Positions 6,525-8,395 of a DNA stretch of 8,395 nt are shown here, in pieces. The stretch is from a bacterium SM23_31 (GTDB taxonomy: Bacteria; SM23-31), in NCBI GenBank assembly GCA_001304035.1, contig LJUD01000112.1, positions 1-8,395 of the forward strand, written 5' to 3'. The notes under the pieces are model-generated. The model did no database searches and was not told where the DNA came from. It was given only the letters and a program-made list of their open reading frames with translations. A program made the position numbers and the translations under genes. Numbering within the stretch: position 1 is the stretch's first letter; every line of letters begins with the position of its first letter.

Positions 6525-7519
6525 GACAATCCCTCATTCAAAAGGTCATGCAGATGTACCATCCCGACCGGGTAATTCTCGTTATCTACTACAATTATCT
6601 GCATGATGTTATAAGACTTCATAATGTGCATTGCCTTTGCAGCAAGGCTACCCACACTGATTGTTTTCGGGTTCGGACTCATCGCCTGTTTTGCGGTTAA
6701 TTTATCAAGATTATCCCACTTTTCCAGCAGCCGCTTCAGGTCTCCGTCAGTGATTATACCTGTTAGTTTGCCGCTGCCGTCAACCACACAAGTACTCCCG
6801 AAACGTTTTGTATTCATTTCGAGGATACTTTCCCGGAATGAGGCAGATTCTTCAACGACGGGTATATATTTGCCGGTGTACATAAGGTCATCAATTTTAA
6901 GCAGAAGCTGTTTGCCCAAGCTGCCGCCGGGATGGAGATAGGCAAAGTCTTCTCTGGATAAATTACGCTTGTTAAGAACAGCTATGGCAAGCGCATCCCC
7001 CAGGGCTAACGTGGCGGTCGTACTCGCTGTCGGCGCAAGGTCGTTCGGACAAGCTTCTTCTTTCACAGTCACATCTAATACGACATCGCTTTTTTTAACC
7101 AATTGTGAGTTCATATTGCCCGTCATTGCAATAATCGGAAGACCAATCCGTTTTAACAGCGGGATCGAACCGTTAAATTCTTCGGAATTACCGCTTTTGG
7201 AAATCCAGATAATAACATCTTTACTCTTCACTACACCCAGGTCGCCGTGCAAACCGTCAGTTGCATGCAAAAAAACAGCAGGAGTGCCCGTACTGCAGAG
7301 GGTTGCGGATATTTTTTTCCCGATTACACCGGATTTACCCACACCCGATACAACTACCCTGCCTTTGCAATTATAAATTAAATCTACAGCTGTCTCAAAC
7401 TGGTCGCCGATCTTATCAATTAAAGATGATATTGCATCAGCTTCTATCTGCAATACCCTCTTCCCTGCTTCCAGTGATGAATCTTTTGTTTTGTTTTTGG
7501 TCCCTGTCAAAGTTTTCAT
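6521..7519 (-). CDS. kdsD: D-arabinose 5-phosphate isomerase (KdsD/KpsF/GutQ family)
   Basis: Cytoplasmic enzyme that interconverts D-ribulose 5-phosphate and D-arabinose 5-phosphate, the first step to KDO. Its 332 residues match the family's usual 320-330. A SIS sugar isomerase domain occupies about 40-195: VSGVGKSGVIGKKISATLCSTGTP with Lys62 at 57-80, LHGDLG with His91, SKSGNSEEF with Glu113/114, KEEACPNDLAPTASTTATLALGDALA with Glu154/155, and LHPGG with His196. Two CBS domains follow at about 207-265 and 275-332 (GIITDGDLKRL, HDLLNEG). The start ATG lies inside the end of kdsC, an 83-base overlap, with only a weak GGA ahead. It is kept because the EAGKRVLQIE block sits at the family's usual distance from the N-terminus. 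Position among kdsC, kdsA and lpt genes favours KdsD over GutQ or capsular KpsF. Confidence 0.96.
   Translation of the reverse strand: MKTLTGTKNKTKDSSLEAGKRVLQIEADAISSLIDKIGDQFETAVDLIYNCKGRVVVSGVGKSGVIGKKISATLCSTGTPAVFLHATDGLHGDLGVVKSKDVIIWISKSGNSEEFNGSIPLLKRIGLPIIAMTGNMNSQLVKKSDVVLDVTVKEEACPNDLAPTASTTATLALGDALAIAVLNKRNLSREDFAYLHPGGSLGKQLLLKIDDLMYTGKYIPVVEESASFRESILEMNTKRFGSTCVVDGSGKLTGIITDGDLKRLLEKWDNLDKLTAKQAMSPNPKTISVGSLAAKAMHIMKSYNIMQIIVVDNENYPVGMVHLHDLLNEGLS
6531..6535 (-). promoter_or_regulatory. Ribosome binding site that supports the ATA start of lptC
   Basis: GAGGG on the minus strand within the last codons of kdsD (Asn-Glu-Gly). It is 6 bases before the ATA at 6522-6524, an ideal spacing. 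It is too close to the ATT at 6528-6530 and about 70 bases from the in-frame TTG at 6461, so it points to the ATA as the initiation site. Confidence 0.55.
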
Positions 7520-8063
7520 AATAGTTATCCAGAAGTTTTTGCCATTTTCCCTGCTGTTTCAGCACAAACTCGATTACCTCTCTTACCGCACCCTTCCCGC
7601 CGGTAGAATTAGTTACAAAATGCGATTTTGCCTTTACTTCTTCACGACCATTTGCGACGCATGCCGAGAATCCGCATCTCGACATGATAGACAGGTCTAA
7701 CAGGTCATCCCCTATATAGCCTATTTCTTCGTCAGTCAGATTAAATCCAACCTTAAACTTTTCATAAGGCTTTAATTTGTTTTTATGACCCTGTGATAAA
7801 AAATCTATTTTTAATTCCCGGGCTCTGATTTTAGTAACACGTGATTTTCTGCCGGTAATAATACCAACAATAAGCCCGCATTTTTTTGCAAAATAGACAC
7901 CAAGACCATCCTGAACATTAAAGTTTCTGCTGTCCCTGCCCTTACTGTCGAAAATTATTCTGCCGGCCGTCATCACGCCGTCAACATCGAGCAGGAGCGC
8001 TTTTAGTTTTTGCGCTCTCCGGACTGCCTCATCAGGATATACTTGGTCTGACAATGCTATCAA
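7437..8063 (-). CDS. kdsC: 3-deoxy-D-manno-octulosonate 8-phosphate phosphatase KdsC
   Basis: Cytoplasmic phosphatase removing phosphate from KDO 8-phosphate, the third KDO step. A capless HAD (C0/KdsC type) enzyme: motif I LLLDVDGV with Asp26 and Asp28, FNVQDGLGV, motif II IITGR with Thr70, a motif III lysine around K96-K98 in GHKNKLKPYEKF, and motif IV YIGDDLLDL with Asp119 and Asp120. The final conserved GGKGAVREVIEFVLKQQGKW is followed by about 25 extra charged residues that are read through the kdsD start region. No ATG is available: the first in-frame start after the upstream stops is TTG 8061-8063, with a second TTG at 8052-8054. I took the first, giving 208 residues, but the second is possible. 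Overlaps: 32 bases with kdsA and 83 with kdsD. It sits between its pathway neighbours. Confidence 0.95.
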   Translation of the reverse strand: MIALSDQVYPDEAVRRAQKLKALLLDVDGVMTAGRIIFDSKGRDSRNFNVQDGLGVYFAKKCGLIVGIITGRKSRVTKIRARELKIDFLSQGHKNKLKPYEKFKVGFNLTDEEIGYIGDDLLDLSIMSRCGFSACVANGREEVKAKSHFVTNSTGGKGAVREVIEFVLKQQGKWQKLLDNYYENFDRDQKQNKRFITGSREEGIADRS

Positions 8064-8395
8064 TTTCCATCAAAGTTACAAGTAACGGTTCGAGCTGTTC
8101 CAAAGGAAGCATGCTCGCCGCATCGCATTTCGCTTCGGACATTTTATCATGTGTTTCAATAAAACCGGCATCACATCCAGCCGCAACACCGGCTCGTGAA
8201 ATATACGGTATCAATTCGGGATTGCCTCCTCTTTTATCCGACGAGGAAATACCATAATTACGCAGTGAATGCGTCGGATCAAATACTACCGGGTATCCCA
8301 GAGACCGCATGAGCGGCAGAGAACGGATGTCCGTTACAAGCGTACGGTATCCGAAACAGGAACCGCGCTCGGTTAGCAGAATATTCGTGTTACCT
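8032..8395 (-). CDS. kdsA: KDO 8-phosphate synthase KdsA, C-terminal part only
   Basis: Enzyme condensing phosphoenolpyruvate with arabinose 5-phosphate to KDO 8-phosphate. About 120 C-terminal residues of roughly 270 are present; the frame stays open to the right edge (first whole codon at 8392-8394), so the ATG at 8310 is internal. Landmarks: LLTERGSCFGYRTLVTDIRSLP, PVVFDPTHSLRNYG (compare FDVTHALQ of E. coli), an AGVAAGCDAGFIETH block, and AKCDAASMLPLEQLEPLL. FGYRTLVTD and the C-terminal block distinguish it from DAHP synthase. The CDAAS motif is a mix of the CDGPS form I recall in metal-free enzymes and the SDAS form in metal-dependent ones; the N-terminal residue that decides this is outside the window. 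It overlaps kdsC by 32 bases. Confidence 0.95.
   Translation of the reverse strand, partial: GNTNILLTERGSCFGYRTLVTDIRSLPLMRSLGYPVVFDPTHSLRNYGISSSDKRGGNPELIPYISRAGVAAGCDAGFIETHDKMSEAKCDAASMLPLEQLEPLLVTLMEIDSIVRPSIS

Noticed and set aside
8032..8310. A short 92-residue gene starting at ATG 8310
   Set aside because: The frame is open to the window edge and upstream codons match KdsA, so this is an internal Met of a truncated kdsA.
1..8395. Plus-strand reading frames of 60-135 codons throughout the window
   Set aside because: All lie opposite well-identified minus-strand genes, have no recognisable motifs, and look like antisense shadows.

Overview
The window is a stretch of Gram-negative chromosome in which every gene I can support reads on the minus strand, right to left: kdsA (3' end only) - kdsC - kdsD - lptC - lptA/OstA-like - lptB - rpoN, then a 188-base gap, hflK - hflC, then a 116-base repeat-filled gap and hslV (5' end only). 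Coding density is very high. I see no tRNA, rRNA, CRISPR array, insertion sequence or phage gene.

Block 1 (8395 to 2558) is one envelope operon. KdsA, KdsC and KdsD are enzymes for making KDO, the sugar that joins lipid A to the rest of LPS. LptC, the OstA/LptA-like protein and LptB are parts of the machine that lifts LPS off the inner membrane and carries it through the periplasm. The sigma-54 gene rpoN comes last, as it does downstream of lptB in proteobacteria. All junctions overlap or are separated by only 4 bases, so translational coupling probably runs through the block. Block 2 (2369 to 514) is hflKC, the inner-membrane SPFH pair that restrains FtsH, joined by an ATGA overlap. Block 3 (397 to 1) starts the HslUV protease. 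hslU would be expected just beyond the left edge.

The organism makes LPS, has moderate to low GC and AT-rich intergenic DNA, uses a long OstA-like protein in place of a short LptA, and appears to have LptC as a lipoprotein. That combination suggests the Bacteroidota/Chlorobi/Ignavibacteria/Marinimicrobia (FCB) neighbourhood rather than a proteobacterium. This is inference from style and was not tested by any search.

I did not find a new multi-gene system. The points most worth checking are: (1) lptC has no ATG, GTG or usable upstream TTG; it most plausibly starts at an ATA inside an ATAA overlap with the kdsD stop, behind a good GAGGG ribosome binding site, and this start restores a complete lipoprotein signal; (2) a heptamer/14-mer tandem array plus one inverted copy between hflC and hslV could form hairpins in several alternative registers; (3) a GC-rich palindrome followed by a T-run lies between rpoN and hflK; (4) kdsC and kdsD overlap by 83 bases; (5) A9 tracts lie in lptC and at the lptA/lptB junction.
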